A DNA stretch of 64,000 bases from JBFWRI01 sp050248995 (GCA_050248995.1 JBFWRI010000005.1:1-64000), one strand, 5' to 3'. Numbered from the stretch's first letter, positions 35,068 to 43,610 are shown. Notes: a model not told the origin generated them from the letters alone. Numbers and translations: made by a program.

Positions 35068-36264
35068 TTAACGCTTAAATATCACAGCACCGGCCTGCGC
35101 GGGGTCTGAAAGGCGGGATTCCTGCTGCCGGGCAGCCATGGCCTCGTTAACCAGCGCTGTCAGCAGTTCGGTAAAGGTCTTGGCCGCCGGGCCGCATTCC
35201 CACAGGAAGCTAGCGAAATCGCCGGGCACCGCATTGACTTCGTTCAGCCAGATCTCGCCGGTATCCCCGTTGCTGATGAAGTCGATGCGCGGCGCGCCTT
35301 TGGTGCCGCTGGCTGCCATCACCGCGCGGGCGCTGTCCTCGATCATTTTGCGCTGGGCGGCGGTCAGGCTGGACGGATCCAGTTCGCGGCCGGCAAAGCG
35401 CATCCCGGCCCGCAGCTTTTTGGCACCGCCCTTGGTGCCGTCGCCGATGTACTTGGTAGCGAAGTCCAGCACATTGCCCTTGCGTTCGGGCTTTTCAACG
35501 GCCGACAGCTGGATATCGCCAAACGCACGCGTGACCGACACATTATATTCAACCAGCGGGTCAACGCACGGTTCGATAATCGCCGTGGTGTCGAATTTAA
35601 AAACATTGGCGATGCCGGCGGCCAGCTGCGCGGCATTATCGGCGCGCGTCACGGCAACCGAGCTGCCAAGGAAGTTCGGCTTTACAATCACGGGATAATC
35701 GCTGGGCAATTTCAGGTCAGCCGCAAGCTTACTGAAATCGGCAAAGCCTTCGCGCGGGCGATCAACGGTAATGGCGGGCAATACCGGCACGCCGTGCGCA
35801 GCCAGCAGCTTCTTGGTGGCCATCTTATTCATGAACAGCGCGGCGGCAAACGTGCCGGGGCCGGTGAAGGGGATGCCCAGCACCGTCAGGAATCCCTGCA
35901 GGTTTCCATCTTCTACTGTGGTGCCGTGTGCCACCGGAATAACCGCATCAATCGCGTAACGCTCGGGTTTTTTGAAAAAACCGCCGCCACCAATGGTGAC
36001 CAGCGCACGGCCCGATGCGTCGCGGTCGAACGCGGTGAATGTCAGCGGCGTCAGTTTGCGCTGCAGGTCGGGCGAAAACGGAAACGATGTGCGTTCCATC
36101 AGCGCCGCGCCGGTGTAAAAGTTCCCGTCCGGTGCCCAGTACACCGGCAGTGCCGTAAAGCGCGTCGGGTCCAGTGCCTTGATGACCTCATGTGCGGTGA
36201 CGATCGTTACATCGTGCTCGGTTGTCGGGCCGCCGAAGATAACGGCAATGTTCATCTGCGCCAT
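35068..36264 (-). CDS. ddl: D-alanine--D-alanine ligase
   Basis: Ddl joins two D-Ala for peptidoglycan. The 398-residue protein is of the ATP-grasp fold: N-terminal IAVIFGGPTTEHDVTIVTA, the FTGPGTFAAALFMNKMATKKLLAAHGVP block, the YPVIVKPNFLGSSVAV nucleotide site, and the C-terminal LNEVNAVPGDFASFLWE metal site. The usual N-terminal EHEVS is EHDVTIVT here and the protein is about 30 residues longer than typical, so it is a divergent Ddl. Peptidoglycan Mur-ligase and hydrolase genes follow on the other strand 1.8 kb away, which fits a wall role. Confidence 0.85.
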   Translation of the reverse strand: MAQMNIAVIFGGPTTEHDVTIVTAHEVIKALDPTRFTALPVYWAPDGNFYTGAALMERTSFPFSPDLQRKLTPLTFTAFDRDASGRALVTIGGGGFFKKPERYAIDAVIPVAHGTTVEDGNLQGFLTVLGIPFTGPGTFAAALFMNKMATKKLLAAHGVPVLPAITVDRPREGFADFSKLAADLKLPSDYPVIVKPNFLGSSVAVTRADNAAQLAAGIANVFKFDTTAIIEPCVDPLVEYNVSVTRAFGDIQLSAVEKPERKGNVLDFATKYIGDGTKGGAKKLRAGMRFAGRELDPSSLTAAQRKMIEDSARAVMAASGTKGAPRIDFISNGDTGEIWLNEVNAVPGDFASFLWECGPAAKTFTELLTALVNEAMAARQQESRLSDPAQAGAVIFKR

Positions 36265-36267
36265 GGC

Positions 36268-37128
36268 TTACTCCGGCAGCTTATAAGGTGTTGCAAGGCG
36301 CAGGTACTCGCGGCCTTCGGGGTCATACTTGTCAAGAATGCGGTCAACGATGCCGGTATTCACCATCACATCGATGTTCGTGTTGATCATGTGAATAAGG
36401 TCGAAATCGTCCTTGGGAAAGGCGATCGCTGCGCCGCTGATGCGCAGCGCGTCTTTGAACAGCGGCTTGGCCTTGCCGGGGTTGGCGGCATTATATTGTT
36501 CGAATACCGACATCTCGTGCAGCGCTACGTCGCCTTTACCTGACACCACATCAATCAGGCGTGACGGCGCGCCCGACAGCCCGGGCAGCAGGATGGCCTG
36601 CGCCTTCGGGTAATCTTCGCGGGCGATGATTTGCGACATCTCGCCTTCCAGAATGACAAAACGGATATCCGGTCTGTTCATCGCCTGCGGCCCGGCGGCA
36701 AAACGTGTTTCATCCGCGCGGCCGAATGCGAACACGCCCTGGTAATAGAAAGGCTTGGCAAAGTTGGCTACCGCAGCACGTTCGGGGTTGATCCAGAAGC
36801 CCGGGCAAATTGCATCATAACGGCCAGTGGCGATACCGGCGAATGCGTTATCGGTACCTACTTCCTCGGCCCAGATGATTTTGATGCCCATTTGCTTGCC
36901 CAGCGCTTCGACCATGTCATACATCACGCCCGAAAACTGTCCGGTGTTCACATCCTTGGCGAATAACGGTGGGTAAATCACGTAAGCGCAGCGCAGCTCC
37001 CGGGTGCGCATCACGCGCTCGTAAGTGCTTTCGCGGCTATCAGCGGCGGCAGAGGGCAGCATGTGGTGCGCGCCATACGCCACGGCTGCGGCGATCAGTG
37101 CGGTCAGTAAAAGATGACTAAATTTCAT
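36268..37128 (-). CDS. Periplasmic solute-binding protein, family 3
   Basis: This 286-residue protein has a signal peptide (HLLLTALIAAAVAYGAHHML) and then the family-3 solute-binding fold with ELRCAYVIYPPLF at the start of the mature domain. Homologues bind amino acids or other small ligands. It is a paralogue of the truncated gene at 113-913 (shared ELRC, YE.V...L.W pattern) and likewise has no permease or ATPase neighbours. It starts downstream of and close to ddl (stop-to-start region of four bases), so they may be co-transcribed, with ddl downstream. Confidence 0.85.
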   Translation of the reverse strand: MKFSHLLLTALIAAAVAYGAHHMLPSAAADSRESTYERVMRTRELRCAYVIYPPLFAKDVNTGQFSGVMYDMVEALGKQMGIKIIWAEEVGTDNAFAGIATGRYDAICPGFWINPERAAVANFAKPFYYQGVFAFGRADETRFAAGPQAMNRPDIRFVILEGEMSQIIAREDYPKAQAILLPGLSGAPSRLIDVVSGKGDVALHEMSVFEQYNAANPGKAKPLFKDALRISGAAIAFPKDDFDLIHMINTNIDVMVNTGIVDRILDKYDPEGREYLRLATPYKLPE

Positions 37129-37183
37129 GGCTTTATATAAGACCGCTTTGCCGCTGTCGCCCAATCCTTTTTTGTGATGGCTA

Positions 37184-38020
37184 ATGCAAACTTTTCATGC
37201 AGCGCCGGATTGGCAAACAGCCATAACCATCGATAATACGGCCATGGCCGAGACCTTTACACATCAGGGGGGGACCTTGCAGGTGACACGTGCGGGCAGC
37301 GCCGCCGCGCCGCTACGCCTGCTGCTGCTGCACGGCTGGAAGCAACCCGCATCCAGCCTGTTGCCGGTCATTAGCACGCTGCAGGCTGCGCACAGTATCA
37401 TCGCGCTGGATACGCCCGGCAACGGCGTCGCGCCGGAACCGCCGGCGACGTGGGGCCTGCCCGATTACGTTGATCTGGTGGCGGCTTTTATGGCCACGCA
37501 GCCGAATGTGCCCACGGTTATCGTCTGCCATTCCTTTGGTGCGCGTCTTGCCATGCATCTGGCGGCACGACATGTCCCGTGGCTGCGCGGTGTCGTCGTA
37601 ATTGGCGGTCACGGTCTGCGCCCCGTCCGCCCGCTGGGCCGTCAGCTAAAAGTCTGGGCCATTACCCGCGTTACTAAAATCGCCGGTTTTATCGACCGGT
37701 TGTTCGGCCTTGGCCTGAAGGCAAAGTGGGCCAGCCGCTTTGGCAGCGCCGATTATCGCAGCGCCGGCAGCCTGCGCGATGTGTTCGTACGCATCGTGGC
37801 AGACGATGTCGCACCGCTGACACCGCAGGTGAATGTGCCCGTTATTCTTATTTATGGTGAAAACGATACCGAAACACCACCGTCGATGGCGCAGCGCTAT
37901 CATGCGCTATTGCCGCACAGTGAGCTGGTCATCCTGCCGCGCGAAGACCACTATTCCGTACTGACAAGTTCTGTTGTGGCCACGCAGGCCAAGACATTCA
38001 TACAAAAGGTGCTGTCATGA
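37184..38020 (+). CDS. Alpha/beta hydrolase
   Basis: The 278-residue protein shows an alpha/beta-hydrolase fold: oxyanion region LLLLHGWKQP, nucleophile elbow VIVCHSFGA (Ser in G-x-S-x-G variant C-H-S-F-G), an acid in IYGENDTETP and the catalytic His in PREDHYSVL. The substrate is unknown. No signal peptide is visible. The start could be ATG 37184 or the ATG at 37241. It overlaps the following Mur ligase gene by four bases, so the two are coupled and may cooperate. Confidence 0.8.
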   Translation: MQTFHAAPDWQTAITIDNTAMAETFTHQGGTLQVTRAGSAAAPLRLLLLHGWKQPASSLLPVISTLQAAHSIIALDTPGNGVAPEPPATWGLPDYVDLVAAFMATQPNVPTVIVCHSFGARLAMHLAARHVPWLRGVVVIGGHGLRPVRPLGRQLKVWAITRVTKIAGFIDRLFGLGLKAKWASRFGSADYRSAGSLRDVFVRIVADDVAPLTPQVNVPVILIYGENDTETPPSMAQRYHALLPHSELVILPREDHYSVLTSSVVATQAKTFIQKVLS

Positions 38021-39654
38021 TCGACGCCATTGCCGACATCCTTATCCCCGTTGCCGCCTTGGCGCTGGCGGTGTTCTGCTTCCGTCGTCTTCCGCGTTAC
38101 CTGCATTTTTACCAGCAGGATGAATACGACAGCCTGCGGCTGCTGCGCTGGTGGTGGTCACATCAGGCTATGGATTCCCGCGCGACGGCGGCGCTGTTGC
38201 CAGCGTTGCTGCTGTATGTACTGGCGCCTGTTACCCGCAACTGGGATTACGCCATCATCGGCGGGCTTTACCACATGTTCCTTATGCCGCTCGTGCTGGT
38301 GGCGATCGCTGTTCATGAAGGCAACCCGGCCCGCTATGGCAAAAAGCCGCTGGCATGGACAGCGCGTGCCCGGCGCATCTTCATTCTGGCTTTTGTGATT
38401 ACGTTGGTGCTGCTGGCGGTCGCCGCGGCCATTCCCGACCGTATGCTGCAGATGGGCGCCTATGCCGTGATCATCCAGTTGCTGCCGTTTACACTGATGA
38501 TCGGTAATATGCTGCTGGCACCTTATGAAAGCACAGTCCAGCGCGCTTTCCGCCGTGATGCCGAAGCGAAGCTGAAAAAACTGAACCCGAAGATCATCGG
38601 CATCACCGGCAGCTTCGGCAAGACATCTACCAAGCATATCCTGAACCATATCCTTGGCAGTGTTGCGCCCACGTTGGCCACGCCGGGCAGCGTCAATACG
38701 CTGATGGGCATCACGCGCATCATCCGCGAGCAGCTGAAGCCCGAGCATAAATTCTTCATCGTTGAAATGGGTGCTTACGGCCCGGGTTCGATCGAGCGGT
38801 TATGTGATTTCACGCCGCCGGTTCTGTCGGCCATCACGGCTGTGGGTGCCGCGCATTACGAACGCTATAAAACTATCGATCAGGTAGCAAAGGCCAAGTT
38901 TGCGATTGCCGACGCGGCATGGAAGAACGGCGGCGTCACCATCATCAACGCCACGCAGGTGGCCGAACCTTATATTCAGCACTATGTGCGCGACCCGGCG
39001 CGTACGCGCCTGATCACTGGCACGCCGCAGCCCGGCGCGTATTACCTGAACACCGTGCAGCAAACGGCCAGCGGGCTTGCGTTCCGCCTGCAAATGCCCG
39101 ATGGCCTGATGGCTGATTTCCAGACACCACTCTTCGGCACCCAGCACGCCGCCAACTGTGCTGTGGCTGTTGTTTTGGCGCTGGAATGCGGCGTGCCGTT
39201 GTCATCCATCCAGATGGCGCTGGTAACAACGCCGCAAATAAAACACCGGCTTGAAGTGAAGCGTGACGGCCTGCCGTATACGATGGTTGATGACGCGTAT
39301 AATTCGAATGCCGCCGGGTTCGAAGCCGCGTTGGATGTTCTGGACCTGCTGGGCAGGCACCAGAATGGCGAGCGCATCGTCATTACGCCGGGCATGGTCG
39401 AAATGGGCGACCTACACGATAGCGAACACAAGCGCCTTGGTCTGCTGGCTGCGCAAAAAGCTGATCGCGTGATTATCGTGGCATCCGAGCGCATTCCAAC
39501 CTTCTTGGAAGGCGTGCGCATCGGCGGCACGCGCGTTGATGAGGTCGCGACGCTGGCCGAAGCCCGTGCGTTAATAGAAAACGCAACTAAAAATGACGTT
39601 ATTCTGTTTGAAAATGACCTGCCCGACCTGTATGAATCGCGTGCGACATTTTAA
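38017..39654 (+). CDS. MurF-like Mur ligase with an N-terminal membrane domain
   Basis: The C-terminal 350 residues form a Mur ligase: P-loop GITGSFGKTSTKH at about 195-207, the FFIVEMGAYGPGSI block, AVGAAHYERY with the Lys-containing KAKFAI helix, and DDAYNSNAAGFEAALDVL of MurF. The first 180 residues hold about five membrane helices, unlike ordinary soluble MurF (about 450 residues). It probably adds D-Ala-D-Ala or a similar unit at the inner membrane. Ddl is encoded close by, which supports the substrate guess. Confidence 0.8.
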   Translation: MIDAIADILIPVAALALAVFCFRRLPRYLHFYQQDEYDSLRLLRWWWSHQAMDSRATAALLPALLLYVLAPVTRNWDYAIIGGLYHMFLMPLVLVAIAVHEGNPARYGKKPLAWTARARRIFILAFVITLVLLAVAAAIPDRMLQMGAYAVIIQLLPFTLMIGNMLLAPYESTVQRAFRRDAEAKLKKLNPKIIGITGSFGKTSTKHILNHILGSVAPTLATPGSVNTLMGITRIIREQLKPEHKFFIVEMGAYGPGSIERLCDFTPPVLSAITAVGAAHYERYKTIDQVAKAKFAIADAAWKNGGVTIINATQVAEPYIQHYVRDPARTRLITGTPQPGAYYLNTVQQTASGLAFRLQMPDGLMADFQTPLFGTQHAANCAVAVVLALECGVPLSSIQMALVTTPQIKHRLEVKRDGLPYTMVDDAYNSNAAGFEAALDVLDLLGRHQNGERIVITPGMVEMGDLHDSEHKRLGLLAAQKADRVIIVASERIPTFLEGVRIGGTRVDEVATLAEARALIENATKNDVILFENDLPDLYESRATF

Positions 39655-39662
39655 GAGGACAT

Positions 39663-39947
39663 ATGGCCGGCCGCCGCAGAAAAATAACCCGACCGGGACC
39701 AAGCGAGGCCATGAAGGAACTTGGCCAAGCGCTTGTTGACGACTGTAAGGAAGCGATTATTGAAAACGTCATCGATCCTTTTAACCAGATTTTCGCCGCC
39801 TACCCGCCGGTTGTCTGCGAACACTTTGAAAATGACAAGTTTGATGCGGCCTGTCCGGCCTGCCAGAAGTCGGAAGAAAATCGCGAAACACGCAAGCGCC
39901 TGTATGCAGCAATGTTCGCGCCGCTGACCTCGACACTCAAAAATTGA
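39663..39947 (+). CDS. Hypothetical 94-residue protein
   Basis: A small soluble protein with basic N-terminus (MAGRRRKITRPGP) and a CEHF...CPAC arrangement that could bind a metal or form a disulfide. I know no family for it. It starts eight bases after the Mur ligase gene and ends 41 bases before the tRNA-Gly gene, so it is probably the last gene of that operon. GAGGAC precedes the start. Confidence 0.5.
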   Translation: MAGRRRKITRPGPSEAMKELGQALVDDCKEAIIENVIDPFNQIFAAYPPVVCEHFENDKFDAACPACQKSEENRETRKRLYAAMFAPLTSTLKN

Positions 39948-39988
39948 TGGTTTTATCCTGCCGCATTTATCGCTACAGTCTGGCTGGC

Positions 39989-40062
39989 GCGGGTGTAGCT
40001 CAACGGTAGAGTTCTAGCCTTCCAAGCTAGCTGTGCGGGTTCGATTCCCGTCACCCGCTCCA
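39989..40062 (+). tRNA. tRNA-Gly(UCC)
   Basis: The 74-base sequence has acceptor stem GCGGGTG/CACCCGC, D arm AGCTCAACGGTAGAGT, anticodon stem-loop CTAGCCTTCCAAGCTAG with anticodon TCC, T arm GGTTCGATTCC and an encoded CCA. Discriminator U is expected for tRNA-Gly. Its 3' end is embedded in a 34-base palindrome. Confidence 0.95.
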
Positions 40063-40089
40063 GTTTCAAATATATTTGAAACTGGAGCG
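40056..40089. repeat. Perfect 34-base palindrome overlapping the 3' end of tRNA-Gly
   Basis: The sequence reads CGCTCCAGTTTCAAATA and its exact reverse complement without a spacer. The left arm includes the last seven bases of the tRNA gene, with the CCA, and the right arm repeats them inverted downstream. No T-run follows, so it is not a standard terminator. Confidence 0.9.
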
Positions 40090-40147
40090 CCTAGGAGACA
40101 ACGTGAAGCGTTGGCGACGAAGGGCGACACGGCAATAAGGAGCATCC

Positions 40148-41047
40148 ATGTCTAACGTCTACGTCGTCGGCAGCATCAATCAGGACCTGGTGGCGATGGC
40201 ACCCGCCCTGCCACGGCCCGGACAAACCGTGATGAACGGTATTTTTAAAATCTTTCCCGGTGGCAAGGGTTCAAACCAAGCTGTCGCGGCCGCGAAAGCA
40301 GGGACTACCACCTATCTTATAGGGGCAACAGGGCAGGATGATGCCGCGCGTTATATGCGTGATTCCCTGCAGCAGGCCGACGTGCGTTCAGACTACATAC
40401 AGGAAGTAAGTGAACATACGGGCGTTGCGCTTATCACAGTCGCTGACGGCAAGAACATCATTACCGTATGCCCCGGTGCGAATACGGCCTTCGATTTTCC
40501 TGTCGTGCCGTTTGCAGCAGGAGACGTTCTCCTTGCGCAGTTTGAAATAGCGCAGGCCGTGGTGATGAAAGCCTTCCAGGCTGCCAAGGCGGCCGGTGCG
40601 ACCGTGCTGCTAAATACGGCCCCCGCGCTTGAGCTAAGCGATGCGATGAAGGCGCTTTGCGATATCATCATCCTGAACGAAGAAGAGCTGGCTGATTACG
40701 TCGGCGATAAGGCCGCAAGTGACAATGAAGGGGTGAAACAGCAAGCTATAAAACTGCGTGTATCGCCTGCACAAAAGATTATTGTCACGCTGGGTGCGCG
40801 TGGCCTTGTCTGTGTTGACGGCGATGACGTGATTGTCATTAAAGGTCATCCGGTAAAAGCAATCGACAGCACGGGCGCTGGCGATTGTTTTTGCGGCGTG
40901 CTGGCGGCGTCGTTGGCACAAAAGCTTTTTCTGCACGATGCGCTTGTGCGCGCAAACGCCGCCGCTGCGATAAGTGTGCAGCGTGAAGGCGCTGCGTCAT
41001 CGATGCCGTCGGGTGCCGAAATCGATGCCTTCATAAAAGCGGCATGA
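40148..41047 (+). CDS. rbsK: Ribokinase
   Basis: The 299-residue PfkB-family protein has the ribokinase order: VVGSINQDLVAMAPALPRPG at the start, the FPGGKGSNQAVAAAKAG signature, and STGAGDCFCGVLAA with the catalytic Asp near residue 245. Ribokinase phosphorylates D-ribose for the pentose phosphate route, in which rpe also acts. The start ATG follows AAGGAG by six bases. No ribose transporter is adjacent. Confidence 0.88.
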   Translation: MSNVYVVGSINQDLVAMAPALPRPGQTVMNGIFKIFPGGKGSNQAVAAAKAGTTTYLIGATGQDDAARYMRDSLQQADVRSDYIQEVSEHTGVALITVADGKNIITVCPGANTAFDFPVVPFAAGDVLLAQFEIAQAVVMKAFQAAKAAGATVLLNTAPALELSDAMKALCDIIILNEEELADYVGDKAASDNEGVKQQAIKLRVSPAQKIIVTLGARGLVCVDGDDVIVIKGHPVKAIDSTGAGDCFCGVLAASLAQKLFLHDALVRANAAAAISVQREGAASSMPSGAEIDAFIKAA

Positions 41048-41143
41048 TTTCCAAGGCGTAACTTTACCCTTCATTTACGAGTTGCGACGTTTCCGTCACA
41101 CATCCCATAGGTAGTGTAAAAATGCCTAAATCTGGCCGGTAAA

Positions 41144-41176
41144 CCACTATATCTAGTGGCGTAAGGAATACTTACG
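41144..41176. promoter_or_regulatory. Two adjacent hairpins in the 5' region of the DUF1150 gene
   Basis: The stems CCACTA/TAGTGG (41144-41159) and CGTAAG/CTTACG (41160-41176) lie back to back about 70 bases before the DUF1150 start. Function is unknown; they could be part of a structured leader or a protein-binding region. Confidence 0.35.
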
Positions 41177-41244
41177 GCTCCTGCTCGATGCGAATTCATA
41201 TTCTTATGTGTCCATCACGTTCGAAGAATCACAGGTGGATGAAA

Positions 41245-41463
41245 ATGAATAAGCTGATCCAGGGATCACAAATGGCCATCGTCTCGGATTTATCAAATCT
41301 GGGGCTGAACGATGTGGCGTATGTGAAGAAGACGGAAGTCGAAGGGGTAACGGTGTGGGCCATCCATGCTGCCGACGGCACGCCGCTCACAACCTATCCG
41401 GCGCGCGACGTTGCGCTGGTGGCCGTGCGTCAGCACGACCTTGACGCGAAGTCGGTCCACTAA
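41245..41463 (+). CDS. DUF1150-family protein
   Basis: A small protein with the DUF1150 pattern: VAYVKKTEVEGVTVWAIHAA, DGTPL, then RDVALVAVRQHDLDAKSVH at the end. The family is small, alphaproteobacterial and often lies beside Hsp20 genes, but no Hsp20 gene is present here. Of several in-frame starts, ATG 41245 lies eight bases after AGGTGG and is chosen; earlier ones would add poorly conserved residues. A strong terminator follows. Confidence 0.75.
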   Translation: MNKLIQGSQMAIVSDLSNLGLNDVAYVKKTEVEGVTVWAIHAADGTPLTTYPARDVALVAVRQHDLDAKSVH

Positions 41464-41550
41464 TCACGAAATGCAGTAAGTAGAGGCAAAAAGAACAAGA
41501 AAATCAGTTTTGGGGAGGGGCAAGGCGTTGCAAAACGTTGGGCCTCATTA

Positions 41551-41585
41551 AAACGGCGACCTTCACGGGGTCGCCGTTTTTTTTT
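41551..41585 (+). terminator. Rho-independent terminator of the DUF1150 gene
   Basis: An 11-base-pair stem AAACGGCGACC/GGTCGCCGTTT with a short loop is followed by a run of T (TTTTTTT and more). It ends the transcript starting at the DUF1150 gene. Confidence 0.93.
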
Positions 41586-41606
41586 ATGGGATGGCAGCAA
41601 AACAGG

Positions 41607-42194
41607 TCAACCCTTAGGCTTCAGGTCCTTTTTGCTGGTAATGGAACGGATCCGGCCAATCACCCTGACGGGTTCAAGGCCTAGCCCAGCCATCTGCTGG
41701 TTGGTGGCTTCGACATCAGCCGAATTTATTTTGCGGAACTCGGCGCATTCAATATTGGGCTTTGTCGTGCCATACCCCGTCTGGATCGAAACAAGAATGG
41801 TATTTTTCGGCCCGCCCGGATTTGGGATGGCATTGCCCTCGCCGTCTCTTTCCACCCTGACGCGGTAAAGTACAAATTCCTCACCTTCGCCAGCCTGCTG
41901 CGGAAAACGCTGGTCGGTGTTGATGGGCGTTGGCTTGTGCGATGGCACAACAGCAGCGGGTCGACTGTCAATCCGCTGCGAATCTTCAATGACCTGAACG
42001 GTGGCAACGCGCTGCATATTCGCTGGCGGCGTGCGGAATGGCTGGGCAAGATCTTCAACTAGGCTGCCCCGTATTTCACGCGCGCTTTGTTCGCCATTAT
42101 TGCGAGCCATAAATATGGTTGTGTCAGGACTATCCCGGTCTGTACTGGACCATATATTGAAATTGCCGCTGCGTGGCTTTGGACGCATGCTCAT
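41607..42194 (-). CDS. Hypothetical protein, about 195 residues
   Basis: I do not recognise this protein. From ATG 42194, preceded by AGGGGA, it starts MSMRPKPRSGNFN. It is hydrophilic, with a region of Pro/Arg-rich linkers and a folded-looking C-terminal half (EEFVLYRVRVERDGEGN, TILVSIQTGYGTTKPNIECAEF). There is no signal peptide or membrane helix. It lies between two terminators and seems to be monocistronic. Confidence 0.45.
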   Translation of the reverse strand: MSMRPKPRSGNFNIWSSTDRDSPDTTIFMARNNGEQSAREIRGSLVEDLAQPFRTPPANMQRVATVQVIEDSQRIDSRPAAVVPSHKPTPINTDQRFPQQAGEGEEFVLYRVRVERDGEGNAIPNPGGPKNTILVSIQTGYGTTKPNIECAEFRKINSADVEATNQQMAGLGLEPVRVIGRIRSITSKKDLKPKG

Positions 42195-42278
42195 AAAGAA
42201 ATCCCCTGTGTACTGATGCTGCAAGATTTCTTGTTGTTGTTAGGAAAATGCTCTCATGAAAGAATTCAGACGGGCAAG

Positions 42279-42304
42279 AAAAAACCCCACCGAGGTGGGG
42301 TTTT
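42279..42304 (-). terminator. Rho-independent terminator of the rpoN-hpf-ptsN region
   Basis: The stem AAAACCCCACC/GGTGGGGTTTT with a GA loop lies at 42281-42304. On the minus strand the stem is followed by a T-rich run (TTTTTTCTTG), which would end transcripts leaving ptsN. The other orientation has TTTTG only, so minus is favoured. Confidence 0.8.
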
Positions 42305-42331
42305 GAAATAATCTTTCAAAGCACTGAAATG

Positions 42332-42814
42332 TTATTCAGCAGCCCGAGCGTATTTGTCGATCTCGCCGGGGGTCAGCGCGCGCTGCAGACCACCGGTGGT
42401 CTTGGCCATGCGGCACAGACGGCTGATTACCGGGTCACGCAGGAAGCGGCTGGCAGCAGCCAGGGCGCGCAGGTGGTCTGAACCGGCATCGGCCGGTGCA
42501 ATCAGCATGAAAATCACATCCACCGGCTTGCCATCGATGGCATCGTATTCAACCGGCTGGGCCAGACGGGCCAGCACACCGAACACGCGGTCAACGCCTT
42601 CAACCTTGGCGTGCGGAATGGCCAGGCCTTGCCCCAAACCGGTTGCGGCCAGCGCTTCGCGCTCGGCAATCGCTTCATACAACTTTCTTTCATGGACGTT
42701 GGTTTCAAGGGCGGCCAGCTGGCACAGGCTCAGCAGCGCTTCCTTCTTGCTGGTGGCCGGCAGATCAAGGGTGATCTGGGCATCGGCGAATACATCAGCA
42801 GCTAATTGAGACAT
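42332..42814 (-). CDS. ptsN: Nitrogen-PTS enzyme IIA (PtsN)
   Basis: PtsN is the EIIA-Ntr regulator that signals phosphorylation state to K+ transport and stress systems. The 160-residue protein starts with ITLDLPATSKKEALLSLCQLA and has the active His in GQGLAIPHAKVEGV, plus PVDVIFMLIAPADAGSDHL, the usual C-terminal fold. It lies just downstream of hpf, 21 bases apart, the conserved neighbourhood of rpoN in proteobacteria. Confidence 0.93.
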   Translation of the reverse strand: MSQLAADVFADAQITLDLPATSKKEALLSLCQLAALETNVHERKLYEAIAEREALAATGLGQGLAIPHAKVEGVDRVFGVLARLAQPVEYDAIDGKPVDVIFMLIAPADAGSDHLRALAAASRFLRDPVISRLCRMAKTTGGLQRALTPGEIDKYARAAE

Positions 42815-42835
42815 TTTATCCCTCTCCCTCAGTGA

Positions 42836-43420
42836 CTACTTGCTTTTGGTAACGGGCGCGGGGTCGACCCAGCCCACATTGCCGTCGTTGCGGCGGTAAA
42901 CCATGTTCAGCCCGCCATGGGCCTTGTTGGTGAACAGAAGGGCCGGCAGGTCCTCAAGTTCAAGCTTCATGACGGCTTCTGAAACCGTCAGGAAATGGAT
43001 CGGTGTTGTCAGTTCGGCGACCACCATGGATTCATGCGTCTGGGCCGCTTCATTTGGTGTGGTGTCCAGCACAGCGCTGCGGGCGGACAGGTCAGCAGCC
43101 ACGGCTTCGTGGCTGGGGCCGTGGCGATCCTGCAGGCGGCTGCGGTAACGCTGCAGGCGCTTGCCCATCGTGCGGGCGGCTTCGTCGAAGGCGGGATAGG
43201 GTTCGTTGGCGTTGGCGCTGGCCTGTACTATGGTGCCGCGGGTTGGGTGCACGGTGACTTCGGCGCGATACAGGTGAGCATCCTTGGCCAGCGTGACATG
43301 GGCTTCCAGCGCGCTTTGGAAGTACTTGCCCACCAAGTCCTGCAGTGTGGCTTCGACATGCGCGCGCAGGTTTTCACCGACATCGAGCTGCTTGCCTTTA
43401 ACAGAAATCTGCATGGTCAT
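42836..43420 (-). CDS. hpf: Ribosome hibernation promoting factor, long form
   Basis: HPF dimerises and silences 70S ribosomes in stationary phase. The 194-residue protein has the N-terminal S30AE/HPF domain (MQISVKGKQLDVGENLRAHVEATLQDLVGKYF read in two parts) and a C-terminal extension (ELTTPIHFLTVSEAVMKLELEDLPALLFTNKAHGGLNMVYRRNDGNVGWVDP in parts), as in the long HPF of alphaproteobacteria that forms 100S ribosomes. It is upstream of ptsN. Confidence 0.93.
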   Translation of the reverse strand: MTMQISVKGKQLDVGENLRAHVEATLQDLVGKYFQSALEAHVTLAKDAHLYRAEVTVHPTRGTIVQASANANEPYPAFDEAARTMGKRLQRYRSRLQDRHGPSHEAVAADLSARSAVLDTTPNEAAQTHESMVVAELTTPIHFLTVSEAVMKLELEDLPALLFTNKAHGGLNMVYRRNDGNVGWVDPAPVTKSK

Positions 43421-43610
43421 GGGTAAGAAGGGGTTCCGGGTTGATCTGAAGGGGTTATGTGCTGTGGGGTCGCCAGGTGCTCAATTATTGTGCAGCGTAG
43501 CAATTTGTTTCACAGCATCTCCGTAGCAGTTGTACCAGTGCCGGAAAGGATACACCCGATTTTCATAAGGGCGCAATGGGTCACAATACTTTGATAATAA
43601 AATCAATAAG

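Noticed and set aside
42281..42304. Terminator on the plus strand for the gene at 41607-42194
   Set aside because: That gene is on the minus strand and its start, not its end, faces this hairpin. The T-run fits a minus-strand terminator after ptsN better.
43590..43606. Stem TTGAT/ATCAA after the gene at 43611-44873
   Set aside because: The stem is five AT-rich base pairs with no T-run, too weak to call a terminator.
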